Origin: Bacteroidota bacterium
GTDB lineage: Bacteria > Bacteroidota > Bacteroidia > Chitinophagales > Chitinophagaceae
Direction of reading: 5' to 3'
Length of the DNA: 64,000 bases
Assembly: GCA_016868815.1 (NCBI GenBank)
Contig: VGFQ01000001.1
Coordinates: forward strand, 248,001 to 312,000
The position numbers were made by a program, and so were the translations under genes. Every line of letters begins with the position of its first letter. Position 1 is the first letter of the stretch. Shown in pieces: positions 9,157-18,319 of the stretch. The notes beneath the pieces are model-generated. The model was not told the DNA's origin and did no database searches. It saw nothing but the letters and a program-made list of their open reading frames with translations.

Positions 9157-11541
9157 ATGAAACGCACAATCCGCAGTGTGGCCGTACTGGGCAGTGGCGT
9201 CATGGGCTCCCGCATCGCGTGCCATTTTGCAGGGATAGGCCTGCAGGTACTGCTGCTCGACATTGTCCCAGCAGCAGCAGCCAGTAGCGAGCCTTCGGCC
9301 CGCAACCAGCTGGTAAATGATGCTTTACAGTCAGCTGTCAAAAGCAACCCTTCGCCCCTATTTCATAAAGAGGCCCTTCGGCGCATCCAGACGGGCAACT
9401 TTGAAGACGACCTCGCCCGCATTGCGACCTGCGACTGGGTCATTGAAGTCGTGGTAGAACGGCTCGACATCAAACGCCAGCTCTTCGAACAAATCGAACG
9501 CTACCGCAAAAAAGGCACCCTCATCACTTCCAATACTTCCGGCATCCCCATCCATCTGATGGCGGAAGGCCGCACCGACGACTTCCGGAAGCATTTCTGC
9601 GGCACTCACTTCTTCAACCCACCTAGATACCTGCGTCTACTGGAGATCATCCCCACGCCAGAGACAGATCCTGAGATCGTCGACTTCCTTATGCAGTATG
9701 GCGACCTCTACCTGGGCAAGACCACTGTGCTCTGCAAAGACACGCCCGCCTTCATCGCCAACCGCATCGGCGTCTTCGGCATCATGGCCATCTTCCGGCT
9801 GCTGGACAAGATGGGAATGACTGTCGATGAGGTTGATGCCCTCACAGGGCCGATCATCGGGAGGCCCAAGTCGGCCACCTTTCGGACAGCAGACGTCGTC
9901 GGGATTGACACAATGGTGAAAGTGGCCCGCGGTGTATACGACCACTGCCCCGACGATGAGTCGCGCGCGGCGTTCACCATTCCCACATGGCTGGATCAGA
10001 TGGTCGCACAACAATGGCTCGGCGATAAGACCGGCCAGGGATTTTTCAAGAAGACACGCGGAGCCGGTGGTGAAAAAGAGATCCTCTCACTCAACCTGGC
10101 AACGCTGGAATATGGTCCTCGGCAGAAGCCCAAGTTTGCCTCTGTGGAAGCCGCCAAACCCATCGACGACCTGAAGGATCGGCTCAAAGCCCTCTGCACG
10201 GGCATGGACAAGGCTGGAGAGTTCTACCGGCACTTCCACTACGGCCTTTTCTCCTATATCTCCCACCGCATCCCTGAAATCACCGACGAGGCCTTCCGGA
10301 TCGACGATGCCATGATGGCCGGCTTCGGATGGGAGATCGGCGCCTTCGAGAGCTGGGACGTGCTCGGCGTTGCGAAGACCGTCGAGTCGATGAAAAAGGC
10401 CGGCTATTCCGTCGCCCCCTGGGTGGAAACGATGCTAGCCGCCGGCTACAAGACCTTCTATAAGGTGGAGCGTGGGAAACGGCTCTGCTACTCGCCCGCA
10501 TCCGGCGGGTATGTGGGCACAGCCGCCCCCGGGCAGGAGAGCGCCTTCATCGTCATGCGCCACTTCGAGGGCTCGACCGTCTGGAAGAACGCCGCCGCCC
10601 GCACCTACCACCTTGGCGACGACGTCCTCGGGCTGGAGTGGTATACCAAGATGGGCAGCATCGGTGGAGAAGTGCTGGAAGGTATACAGCAGACCATCTC
10701 GCTGGCTGAAGAGAAATACCGGGGTGTCGTCATTGCAAATGAAGGACCGAACTTCTCCGCCGGCGCCAACGTCGGAATGATTTTCATGCTCTCCATCGAG
10801 CAGGAGTGGGATGAGATGGACATGGCCATCCGCATGTTCCAGCATACTATGACGCGGGCCCGGTATTCTTCCGTGCCCGTCGTAGTGGCTCCTCATGGCC
10901 TTTCCCTGGGAGGCGCCTGCGAACTCAGCCTGCATGCCGACAAGGTCTGCCCAGCCGCAGAAACATACATCGGGCTCGTGGAGGTCGGCATCGGCGTAAT
11001 TCCCGGCGGCGGTGGCACCAAGGAGTTCGTACTGCGTGCCGCCGATGAGATGCATGAGGACGAGCCGGAGACCATCACCCTCAAGAACCGCTTTCTGTCC
11101 ATCGCCACCGCCAAAGTGGCGACGTCGGCGCAGGAGGCCTTCGGGCTGGGCATCCTCCGCAAGGGGCATGATGAAGTCGTGCTCAACCCCAGCCGCCGGA
11201 TTGCAGAAGCCAAACGATCGGTCCTGGAGATGCACGAAGCCGGATATGTGATGCCCGTGCGCCGAAACGACATAAAAGTGCTGGGACGCTCCGCTTTGGG
11301 GGCCATGTATGCCGGGGTCAACGGCATGGTGCTGGCCGGATATGCCACCGAGCACGACAGCCTGGTAGCCAGGAAGCTGGCCTTTGTTATGTGTGGTGGC
11401 GACCTCAGCGAGCCCACGCTGGTCAGCGAACAATACCTGCTCGACCTCGAGCGGGAGGCCTTCCTCAGCCTCTGCGGAGAGAAGAAGACCTTGGAACGAA
11501 TCCAAAGCGTGTTGAAGAGCGGAAGGCCTGTTAGGAATTAG
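9157..11541 (+). CDS. fadN: 3-hydroxyacyl-CoA dehydrogenase/enoyl-CoA hydratase, FadN type
   Basis: The 794-residue bifunctional beta-oxidation enzyme has the NAD-binding dehydrogenase first (GSGVMGS at about 12-18; THFFNPPRYL near 150) and the crotonase domain in the C-terminal half (SAGANVGM, GLSLGGACEL, GVIPGGGGT). This order matches FadN of Firmicutes and Bacteroidota rather than E. coli FadB. No thiolase or acyl-CoA dehydrogenase adjoins it. A short dyad TAGTT-GTTT-AACTA lies about 40 bases upstream of the start and could be regulatory. It is convergent with glpD. Confidence 0.9.
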   Translation: MKRTIRSVAVLGSGVMGSRIACHFAGIGLQVLLLDIVPAAAASSEPSARNQLVNDALQSAVKSNPSPLFHKEALRRIQTGNFEDDLARIATCDWVIEVVVERLDIKRQLFEQIERYRKKGTLITSNTSGIPIHLMAEGRTDDFRKHFCGTHFFNPPRYLRLLEIIPTPETDPEIVDFLMQYGDLYLGKTTVLCKDTPAFIANRIGVFGIMAIFRLLDKMGMTVDEVDALTGPIIGRPKSATFRTADVVGIDTMVKVARGVYDHCPDDESRAAFTIPTWLDQMVAQQWLGDKTGQGFFKKTRGAGGEKEILSLNLATLEYGPRQKPKFASVEAAKPIDDLKDRLKALCTGMDKAGEFYRHFHYGLFSYISHRIPEITDEAFRIDDAMMAGFGWEIGAFESWDVLGVAKTVESMKKAGYSVAPWVETMLAAGYKTFYKVERGKRLCYSPASGGYVGTAAPGQESAFIVMRHFEGSTVWKNAAARTYHLGDDVLGLEWYTKMGSIGGEVLEGIQQTISLAEEKYRGVVIANEGPNFSAGANVGMIFMLSIEQEWDEMDMAIRMFQHTMTRARYSSVPVVVAPHGLSLGGACELSLHADKVCPAAETYIGLVEVGIGVIPGGGGTKEFVLRAADEMHEDEPETITLKNRFLSIATAKVATSAQEAFGLGILRKGHDEVVLNPSRRIAEAKRSVLEMHEAGYVMPVRRNDIKVLGRSALGAMYAGVNGMVLAGYATEHDSLVARKLAFVMCGGDLSEPTLVSEQYLLDLEREAFLSLCGEKKTLERIQSVLKSGRPVRN

Positions 11542-11592
11542 AGATACCCGGAAACCCTACCGCAAGCAGAGCCCTGCCGTGCAAGAGGAACG

Positions 11593-13149
11593 CTAGGGCA
11601 GATAGCCCTTTGCCAGGTCTAGGAATGCGGCCAGCTGGGAAGGCCCTCCCAGCAGCCGGGCCCGCATCGCCTCCACCTTAGGGGCCGCCTCGATGGCGGC
11701 GCGGGCATCTAGGAACAGCAGCCGAAGCCTGCGCGCCAGTACATCCTCCACCGTCATAGCCATCTCATGGCGGAACGACCAGGCCACCTCGGCCATCGTA
11801 TACGGATGGCCGGGATGCAGCTGCTCAGCCAGTAGAGGATCCTCTTTCATCAGCTCGCGGATAGGCTCGGCATCGGCGCCATAGCCAACCAGCAAATCCT
11901 GTCGGTCGACATTTGATACCCATCCGTGCAGGCGTAACTGCTCCGTGATGCAAGGCCTTTTCCCAAGCTTGCCGACAAAGGCCGCATTGTCGACGGCATC
12001 CTTGGCCATCTTTCGGTAGGTCGTCCATTTGCCGCCTGTGATGCTGACAAGGCCACTGGCAGATACCACAATCGTATGGTCGCGCGAGAGCAGGGCCGTA
12101 TTGCCTGTGTTGAAAGCGCGGACCAGAGGACGCAAGCCGGTGAACACGCTCCGCACATCCGACTCCCGCACTTCTGTGCGGAGGTACTTGTTGACGTGAA
12201 AGATGATGAAGCTGATCTCTTCCCGTAAGGGCAGCGGCTCGCGGAGCACTTCTTCGACCGGCGTGTCGGTTGTGCCCACTACCACATGCCCTTGCCAAGG
12301 TACGGCGAACAGGACACGGCCATCGTCCGTTTTGGGGATCATCAGCGCGCTGTCGGTCGGAAAGAAAGAACGCTCCAGGACAATATGCACGCCTTGCGAG
12401 GGCGCTACCAGCCGAGGCGAGTCGGGGGCATCCATGCGGATGACATCATCCACAAATACACCTGTGGCATTCACTACTGCCTTGGCCCGCACCTCATAAG
12501 TAAGGCCACTGAACGCATCCCGCAAGACGACGCCGCTCACCTTTTTTGCCTCATGCAGCAGGCCTGTCACAGCCAGATGGTTGAAGACAGCAGCCCCGTG
12601 CTCAGCAGCGGTCCTTGCCAGGCCGATGGCGAGCCGAGCATCATCGAACTGGCCGTCGAAATATTCGATCCCGCCACAGAGGCCCTTGCGATCGGCCAGG
12701 GGTAGCCGCTGCAGCACCTCCTGTTTGTCGAGAAAGCGGGATTGGCCGATGCCGAGGCGCCCCGCCAACAAGTCGTAGGTGAGGAGCCCGGTGCCGTAGA
12801 ACAACTTGTCCCATCGGGAATAGGTGGGCACGATGAAATCCTGCTGCCGCGTCAGATGGGGCGCATTGCGGAGGAGGTGGCCCCGCTCGCGCAAAGCTTC
12901 TCGTACCAACTTGACATTTCCTTGGGCGAGGTAGCGCACGCCTCCATGCACGAGCTTGGTACTTCGGCTGGAAGTGCCCTTTGCGAAGTCATCCCGCTCA
13001 GCCAGCAGGACACGGTAGCCCCGTGTAGCGGCATCTACAGCAATGCCGAGGCCGGTAGCACCCCCACCGATCACAATAATATCCCAAACTTCCTTCAGCT
13101 GTGACAGGTCACGGACAAGGCGATGTCGCTCCATATCTCGACTCAGCAT
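11593..13149 (-). CDS. glpD: Aerobic glycerol-3-phosphate dehydrogenase
   Basis: The 518-residue FAD enzyme oxidises glycerol 3-phosphate to dihydroxyacetone phosphate and passes electrons to menaquinone at the membrane. The dinucleotide-binding motif GGGATGLG lies near 28-35, followed by the family signature GTSSRSTKLVHGG. A second possible ATG (13132-13134) would shorten it by 5 residues. It lies 26 bases downstream of glpK on the same strand, so the two form a glycerol-use operon. No glpF or glpR is seen next to them. Confidence 0.94.
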   Translation of the reverse strand: MLSRDMERHRLVRDLSQLKEVWDIIVIGGGATGLGIAVDAATRGYRVLLAERDDFAKGTSSRSTKLVHGGVRYLAQGNVKLVREALRERGHLLRNAPHLTRQQDFIVPTYSRWDKLFYGTGLLTYDLLAGRLGIGQSRFLDKQEVLQRLPLADRKGLCGGIEYFDGQFDDARLAIGLARTAAEHGAAVFNHLAVTGLLHEAKKVSGVVLRDAFSGLTYEVRAKAVVNATGVFVDDVIRMDAPDSPRLVAPSQGVHIVLERSFFPTDSALMIPKTDDGRVLFAVPWQGHVVVGTTDTPVEEVLREPLPLREEISFIIFHVNKYLRTEVRESDVRSVFTGLRPLVRAFNTGNTALLSRDHTIVVSASGLVSITGGKWTTYRKMAKDAVDNAAFVGKLGKRPCITEQLRLHGWVSNVDRQDLLVGYGADAEPIRELMKEDPLLAEQLHPGHPYTMAEVAWSFRHEMAMTVEDVLARRLRLLFLDARAAIEAAPKVEAMRARLLGGPSQLAAFLDLAKGYLP

Positions 13150-13175
13150 GTTTATCCTCCGTCAAAATGGAGTGG

Positions 13176-14678
13176 TTAGGGGCGAGGGGGTTCCGCCCAT
13201 ACCTTGGCAGCCCGGACGGCCCGCTGCCATCCTTCCAGCCGCTCGATCCGTAAGCCGGCGTCCATATCAGAGGAGAAGACTTTCTCCGGTTGCCATTGGC
13301 GGGCAATCTCAGCCGTCCCCAACCAGAAGCCGGTGGCCAGTCCCGCGAGGTAGGCTGCACCCAGGGCCGTCGTCTCTGTCACCGCCGGTCGGATGACATC
13401 CACCGCCAGGATGTCCGACTGGAACTGCATCAACAGGTCATTCGCCGTGGCACCGCCGTCCACTCGTAATTCCCGGATGGGGATGTTGGAGTCGCACTCC
13501 ATGGCCAGCAAGACCTCCTGTGTCTGGAAGGCAATGCTCTCCAGTGCTGCCCGCGCGATGTGCCCGCGGCCACTGCCGCGGGTAAGACCTACAAGGGTGC
13601 CCCGGGCATCGGCATTCCAGTGCGGCGCACCCAGGCCGGCGAAGGCAGGTACGAGGTAGACACCATCGGTGGCAGCGACGCTGCGTGCTAAGGCTTCCAC
13701 TTCAGCAGAGGATTGGATAATGGATAAGCCATCGCGTAGCCACTGCACGACTGCCCCGGCGATGAAGACGCTGCCCTCCAGGGCATAATGGGTAACCCCA
13801 CCGATCTGCCAGGCCACTGTGGTGAGCAGGTTGTTGGAGGAGGCGACTGGCTCCTGGCCCGTATTCATTAGCATAAAACAGCCCGTGCCATAGGTATTCT
13901 TCACCATGCCCGGCTCGGTGCACATCTGCCCGAAGAGGGCAGACTGCTGGTCTCCGGCAATACCAGCCACGGGCAGATGATGCGAGGCAAGGATGGAAGA
14001 CGTATGGCCGAAGACACCACTGCTGGGACGCACTTCTGGAAGTACGGAGGCAGGTATGTCTAAAAGACGCAGCAGCTCTTTGTCCCACTGCAGCGTGTGG
14101 ATGTTGAAGAGCATGGTGCGCGAGGCGTTCGTCACGTCGGTGGCATGGACGGCACCACCGGTGAGGTTCCAGAGCAGCCAGCTGTCGATCGTCCCGAAGG
14201 CGATGTGGCCGGCTATCGCCCGCTTGCGGGCATCGGGGACATTCTCAAGGATCCAGCGTAGCTTGGTGGCCGAGAAATAGGCATCGATGACAAGGCCCGT
14301 CCGCTCCCGCACCATCGGCGCATGCCCGCGCGACCTCAGCTGATCGCAGAAGGCCGATGTGCGGCGATCCTGCCACACGATGGCTGGATGGATAGGCTGA
14401 CCCGTCTCACGATCCCAGACGACGGTTGTCTCGCGCTGATTGGTGATTCCGATGGCATGGATGTCAAGGGCGGTCAGGCCCGCCTTCCGCACCGCGTCCA
14501 TCGCTGTGCCCAGCTGGGTACTCCAGATCTCGAGGGGGTCGTGCTCCACCCATCCAGGCTTGGGAAAATACTGGGTGAACTCTTGCTGAGCCATCGAAAT
14601 AATGCGCCCCGCCCGGTCAAAGACAATGGACCGGGAAGAGGTCGTGCCCTGATCCAGGGAAAGAATATGGTCTGCCAT
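13176..14678 (-). CDS. glpK: Glycerol kinase
   Basis: The 500-residue FGGY kinase phosphorylates glycerol with ATP. The N-terminus ([14 protein letters not shown] at 7-20) and WVEHDP, the DRRTS segment and [11 protein letters not shown] are characteristic of GlpK, and the length is normal for the family. It is first in the glpK-glpD operon. The 111-base gap to dnaX is a divergent promoter region; it holds a GGTCG/CGACC hairpin, but I see no exact TAnnTTTG box there. Confidence 0.95.
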   Translation of the reverse strand: MADHILSLDQGTTSSRSIVFDRAGRIISMAQQEFTQYFPKPGWVEHDPLEIWSTQLGTAMDAVRKAGLTALDIHAIGITNQRETTVVWDRETGQPIHPAIVWQDRRTSAFCDQLRSRGHAPMVRERTGLVIDAYFSATKLRWILENVPDARKRAIAGHIAFGTIDSWLLWNLTGGAVHATDVTNASRTMLFNIHTLQWDKELLRLLDIPASVLPEVRPSSGVFGHTSSILASHHLPVAGIAGDQQSALFGQMCTEPGMVKNTYGTGCFMLMNTGQEPVASSNNLLTTVAWQIGGVTHYALEGSVFIAGAVVQWLRDGLSIIQSSAEVEALARSVAATDGVYLVPAFAGLGAPHWNADARGTLVGLTRGSGRGHIARAALESIAFQTQEVLLAMECDSNIPIRELRVDGGATANDLLMQFQSDILAVDVIRPAVTETTALGAAYLAGLATGFWLGTAEIARQWQPEKVFSSDMDAGLRIERLEGWQRAVRAAKVWAEPPRP

Positions 14679-14789
14679 GATGCGGATGAATGGGTAAAGA
14701 AGAAGCCATGAAAATACTCATTTATCAGAGAAAGGTCGGCAGGCGACCGGGGCCCCACGACCATCCGTGAGATTCGATAACTTGCAGGC

Positions 14790-16583
14790 ATGGACAGCTT
14801 CGTCGTCTCGGCACGGAAATACCGTCCGCAAGACTTCTCCACCGTCGTCGGGCAGTCACATATCACGACCACCCTTAAAAATGCCATACGGCAGCAGAAG
14901 CTGGCTCATGCCTTCCTATTCTGCGGACCCAGAGGTGTCGGCAAGACGACCTGTGCCCGCATCCTGGCAAAAACAGTCAACTGCGAACAGCTGGGCCCCA
15001 ACGGAGAGGCCTGCAACACCTGCACCTCCTGCACGACCTTCAACGCCGGCGCCTCCTTCAACATCCACGAGCTTGACGCAGCCAGCAACAACTCGGTCGA
15101 CGACATTCGGGAACTGACAGACCAGGTACGCTTTCACCCCCAGGCGGGCAAGTATAAAGTGTATATCATCGATGAGGTGCACATGCTCTCCACCTCAGCC
15201 TTCAACGCCTTCCTGAAAACCCTGGAAGAGCCACCGCCCTACGCCATCTTCATCCTCGCCACCACCGAGAAGCACAAGATCCTCCCCACCATCCTCTCCC
15301 GCTGCCAGATCTTCGACTTCAAACGCATCACCGACGCCGATACAGTAGCCCATCTGGAAGACATCGCCGCCAAAGAAGGGATCCATGCCGAAAAAGGCGC
15401 TCTGCAGGTCATCGCACAAAAAAGCGAAGGATGCATGCGGGATGCGCTGAGTACCCTCGACAAGATCGTGAGCTTCACCAACGGATCGCTGACCTATGCT
15501 TCGACCCTGGAGCATATGAACATCCTTGACGAGGATGTCTTCTTCCGCTTCCTGAGCCTATTGCAAGCAGAAGACCTCGCCGGGAGCCTACTGCTATACG
15601 ACGAAGTACACCGCAAAGGCTTCGATGGAGAAACCCTGCTGGGAGAGCTGGCCACCTTCTTCCGGAACCTCATGGTATGCCAGGACCCCCGAACACATGG
15701 ACTCCTGGAAGTGGTAGAAAGCTTTCGCCCCAGGTACGGCGAAGTGGCAGCCAAGACCTCCCTGCCCTGGCTGATCGGCGCTGTCCACCTCCTCACAGAG
15801 GCCCTTCAGACCTATCGCGAGGCCCGCAATAAGAAGCTCCATGTAGAACTGCTGCTCGTGAAGCTCGCCTATCTCTCCCAAGCCGTGGAATGGTCCAGCG
15901 ACGATCCGGACACAGTCAAAAAAAAAAGGGTTGATGGACGACGGGTCATAGGCTTCCGCAGCATCCCTCGCCTGGGGCCCTCTCTGATCATTCAAGATAC
16001 CACCCGGGAAAAAGACGAGACGCCCTCCCCCACACCCCCAGCGGCACCGGTGGCGCCCACCCCTCGCCCTCAGCCCATCGAACAATCCTCAACAGCGTCC
16101 GCTGCCAACCCTACCACCCCTCGACCAGACGCTAGCGGCATAGGCACCCTGAACAAGCTCAGGGAAAGGATCCTGGCCAGAGGCCAGGCAGAACGCAAAG
16201 GGCCCATCCCCCTGAGCGAAGAACTGCTGCAAGACGCCTGGGAACGCTATATCCAGCAAGCTACAGAACAGAACAACCATACAATCGCCGCCAACCTCCG
16301 GAACGCCCGACACGTGATCACCTCCGCCCATAGCTTCGAGATTGTGACCGACACCAACCTCCAGCATCGGTTCATCGAACAAGAAAGGGGCGGGCTCATC
16401 GAACACCTGCAGGCCTACTTCAACAACCGCACCCTCACCTACCAGGTGGTGCTGGAAGCCCCCGCCGAACCAGCTGACCCCGCTGTTCCCCCCCTGACAC
16501 GAAAAGAACAGTATCAGCGCATGTCAGAAGCCTTCCCCCTGGTACGGCAACTGAAAGAAAGGCTGGGGCTTGACCTGGAATGA
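14790..16583 (+). CDS. dnaX: DNA polymerase III subunits tau (and possibly gamma)
   Basis: The 597-residue clamp-loader ATPase has Walker A GPRGVGKT at 46-53, a four-cysteine zinc module between about 65 and 85, and IDEVHML near 127-133. The ATPase and collar domains end near residue 370. Directly after them, at codons 377-380, is a run of ten A bases (15918-15927) followed by GGGTTGA. One extra A, or a -1 ribosomal slip, would end the protein after 381 residues, like the gamma product of E. coli and Thermus. The region past residue 400 is a proline-rich linker and a tau-type C-terminal domain. Confidence 0.95.
   Translation: MDSFVVSARKYRPQDFSTVVGQSHITTTLKNAIRQQKLAHAFLFCGPRGVGKTTCARILAKTVNCEQLGPNGEACNTCTSCTTFNAGASFNIHELDAASNNSVDDIRELTDQVRFHPQAGKYKVYIIDEVHMLSTSAFNAFLKTLEEPPPYAIFILATTEKHKILPTILSRCQIFDFKRITDADTVAHLEDIAAKEGIHAEKGALQVIAQKSEGCMRDALSTLDKIVSFTNGSLTYASTLEHMNILDEDVFFRFLSLLQAEDLAGSLLLYDEVHRKGFDGETLLGELATFFRNLMVCQDPRTHGLLEVVESFRPRYGEVAAKTSLPWLIGAVHLLTEALQTYREARNKKLHVELLLVKLAYLSQAVEWSSDDPDTVKKKRVDGRRVIGFRSIPRLGPSLIIQDTTREKDETPSPTPPAAPVAPTPRPQPIEQSSTASAANPTTPRPDASGIGTLNKLRERILARGQAERKGPIPLSEELLQDAWERYIQQATEQNNHTIAANLRNARHVITSAHSFEIVTDTNLQHRFIEQERGGLIEHLQAYFNNRTLTYQVVLEAPAEPADPAVPPLTRKEQYQRMSEAFPLVRQLKERLGLDLE
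15918..15934 (+). promoter_or_regulatory. Candidate programmed slippage site in dnaX (A10)
   Basis: Ten consecutive A bases encode Lys377-Lys379 and the first base of Arg380. In the -1 frame the next codons are AAG, GGT and TGA (stop at 15932-15934). In the +1 frame a TAG follows about ten codons later. Homopolymeric A runs in dnaX are known to drive transcriptional slippage in Thermus and ribosomal frameshifting in E. coli. No strong downstream hairpin is evident, which favours transcriptional slippage. Function here is inferred. Confidence 0.55.
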
Positions 16584-16672
16584 GGCAGCCACCCCTGGCC
16601 ACTGTTCCCTGATACAACCGATTGACGTACCTTCAACCGTCCAGAAATATCTCAGAAATCCATCCTTCAGAT

Positions 16673-18262
16673 ATGGCCGAAGTCATCCGCATGCCGCTCC
16701 TCTCAGACACCATGACAGAGGGAAAGATCGTGAAATGGAACAAGCAAGTTGGTGATAAAGTAAAGAGCGACGACGTACTGGCAGATGTCGAGACGGACAA
16801 GGCCACGATGGACGTTGTCGGATATGCCAATGGCACCCTGCTCTACGTCGGTGTCAAAGAAGGCGAAGCCGCCAAGGTCAATGAGATCATCGCCATCATC
16901 GGCCGGGAAGGAGAGGACATCTCTGGCCTCCTAGACAAAACACCTGCCCCGGGTGCCGCTGCCGCACCCACCCCGGCGCCCGCCGCCACAACTCCTGCCG
17001 CCACCATCACGCCAGAGCAGCTGGGTGTCACCATCATCCGCATGCCCCTCCTCTCAGACACCATGACGGAAGGAAAGATCATCCAATGGAATAAGCAGGT
17101 AGGCGACCCGGTCAAGAGCGACGACAGCCTGGCCGACGTGGAGACCGACAAGGCAACGATGGAAGTCGTCGGCTATACCAATGGCACCCTCCTCCATATC
17201 GGCGTACCCACAGGTGAAGCCGCCAAAGTGAACAGCGTCATTGCGATCATAGGAAAAGCAGGCACCGATATTCGCGAACTCCTGGCCTCACTGGACGGCA
17301 GCAGCACACCCGCCGCCACGCCAACAGCAGCCCCGGTAGCCACGGCAACCACCTCCCCCGTCGTCGCGACTACACCGACAGCCATGCCTTCCGAACATGA
17401 CCGGCTGAAAGTCTCGCCCCTAGCCCGGAAGATGGCAGCCGATAAAGGCATCGACATCCGACAAGTGAGTGGCACCGGAGATGGCGGCCGCATCGTCCGC
17501 CGGGACATTGATGCCTTTACCCCCACCACCCGTTCCCAGGCCACGACCCTACAAGCCGCCACTCCCATCCTTACCGGTGAAGAAGGATTTATCGACACAC
17601 CCAACACTCAGATGCGCAAGGTGATCGCCCGGCGCCTTAGCGAGAGTCTTTACACAGCGCCACATTTCTTCCTCACCATGGAAATCGGCATGGACAATGC
17701 GATCGCCGCCCGCACTCAGCTCAATGAACTAAGCCCTGTGAAGATCTCCTTCCAGGACATGCTCATCAAAGCCTGTGCCTTGGCCCTCCGCCATCACCCA
17801 GCTGTCAACAGCAGCTGGATGGGCGACTTCATCCGAACCTATACCCATATCCACATCGGCAGTGCCATCGCCCTGCCCGAGGGACTCATCGTGCCGGTCG
17901 TACGCTTTGCCGACCGTAAGTCCATGATCCAGATCGCCACCGAAACGCGGGAACTATACGACAAAGCCCGCCAAAAGAAAATACAACCCCAGGAGTTCAG
18001 CGGTAACACCTTCACCATCTCCAACCTCGGCATGATGGACATCGACGAGTTCACCGCCGTCATCAACCCTCCCGACAGCTGCATCCTCGCTGTCGGCCGC
18101 ATCAGTGAGAAGATCGTCCGCAAAGGGGAAGGGTTCGGCGTCACCCAAATGATGAAAGTCACCCTCAGCTGCGACCATCGCAGCGTCGACGGGGCTGTGG
18201 GAGCCGCCTTCCTGCAGACCCTCAAGAAATACATGGAGAACCCCATCACCATGCTGCTCTAA
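16673..18262 (+). CDS. Dihydrolipoamide acyltransferase (E2) with two lipoyl domains
   Basis: The 529-residue E2 core of a 2-oxoacid dehydrogenase complex is probably the pyruvate type. Two lipoyl domains (about 1-84 and 118-203) carry ETDKAT with lipoylated Lys43 and Lys160, joined by Ala/Pro/Thr-rich linkers. A peripheral subunit-binding domain (SPLARKMA...GTGDGGRI) is near 245-280, and the acyltransferase domain ends with the DHRSVDG active-site motif. The ATG at 16673 was chosen over an upstream TTG because the lipoyl fold begins there. No E1 or E3 gene adjoins it. Confidence 0.9.
   Translation: MAEVIRMPLLSDTMTEGKIVKWNKQVGDKVKSDDVLADVETDKATMDVVGYANGTLLYVGVKEGEAAKVNEIIAIIGREGEDISGLLDKTPAPGAAAAPTPAPAATTPAATITPEQLGVTIIRMPLLSDTMTEGKIIQWNKQVGDPVKSDDSLADVETDKATMEVVGYTNGTLLHIGVPTGEAAKVNSVIAIIGKAGTDIRELLASLDGSSTPAATPTAAPVATATTSPVVATTPTAMPSEHDRLKVSPLARKMAADKGIDIRQVSGTGDGGRIVRRDIDAFTPTTRSQATTLQAATPILTGEEGFIDTPNTQMRKVIARRLSESLYTAPHFFLTMEIGMDNAIAARTQLNELSPVKISFQDMLIKACALALRHHPAVNSSWMGDFIRTYTHIHIGSAIALPEGLIVPVVRFADRKSMIQIATETRELYDKARQKKIQPQEFSGNTFTISNLGMMDIDEFTAVINPPDSCILAVGRISEKIVRKGEGFGVTQMMKVTLSCDHRSVDGAVGAAFLQTLKKYMENPITMLL
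16679..17277 (+). repeat. Tandem lipoyl-domain duplication within E2
   Basis: Segments at about 16679-16920 and 17032-17277 encode two lipoyl domains that agree over most positions (IRMPLLSDTMTEGKI, KSDD.LADVETDKATM.VVGY.NGTLL). They also share long identical DNA blocks, for example CTCCTCTCAGACACCATGAC in both. This points to internal duplication, kept similar by recent origin or gene conversion. Confidence 0.7.
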
Positions 18263-18319
18263 GCTACTATGCAAGGCCTCCTAAAGGTCTGGCACAACAA
18301 GGCCTCATGCCCAGGTGGA

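Noticed and set aside
10435..11505. 356-codon open frame antisense to the FadN gene
   Set aside because: It is a high-GC shadow frame of a clearly coding gene, with low-complexity His/Gly/Asp content and no family.
15918..15927. A10 run in dnaX as a sequencing error
   Set aside because: The reading frame is intact through both sides and the C-terminal domain is in frame, so no frameshift needs repairing.
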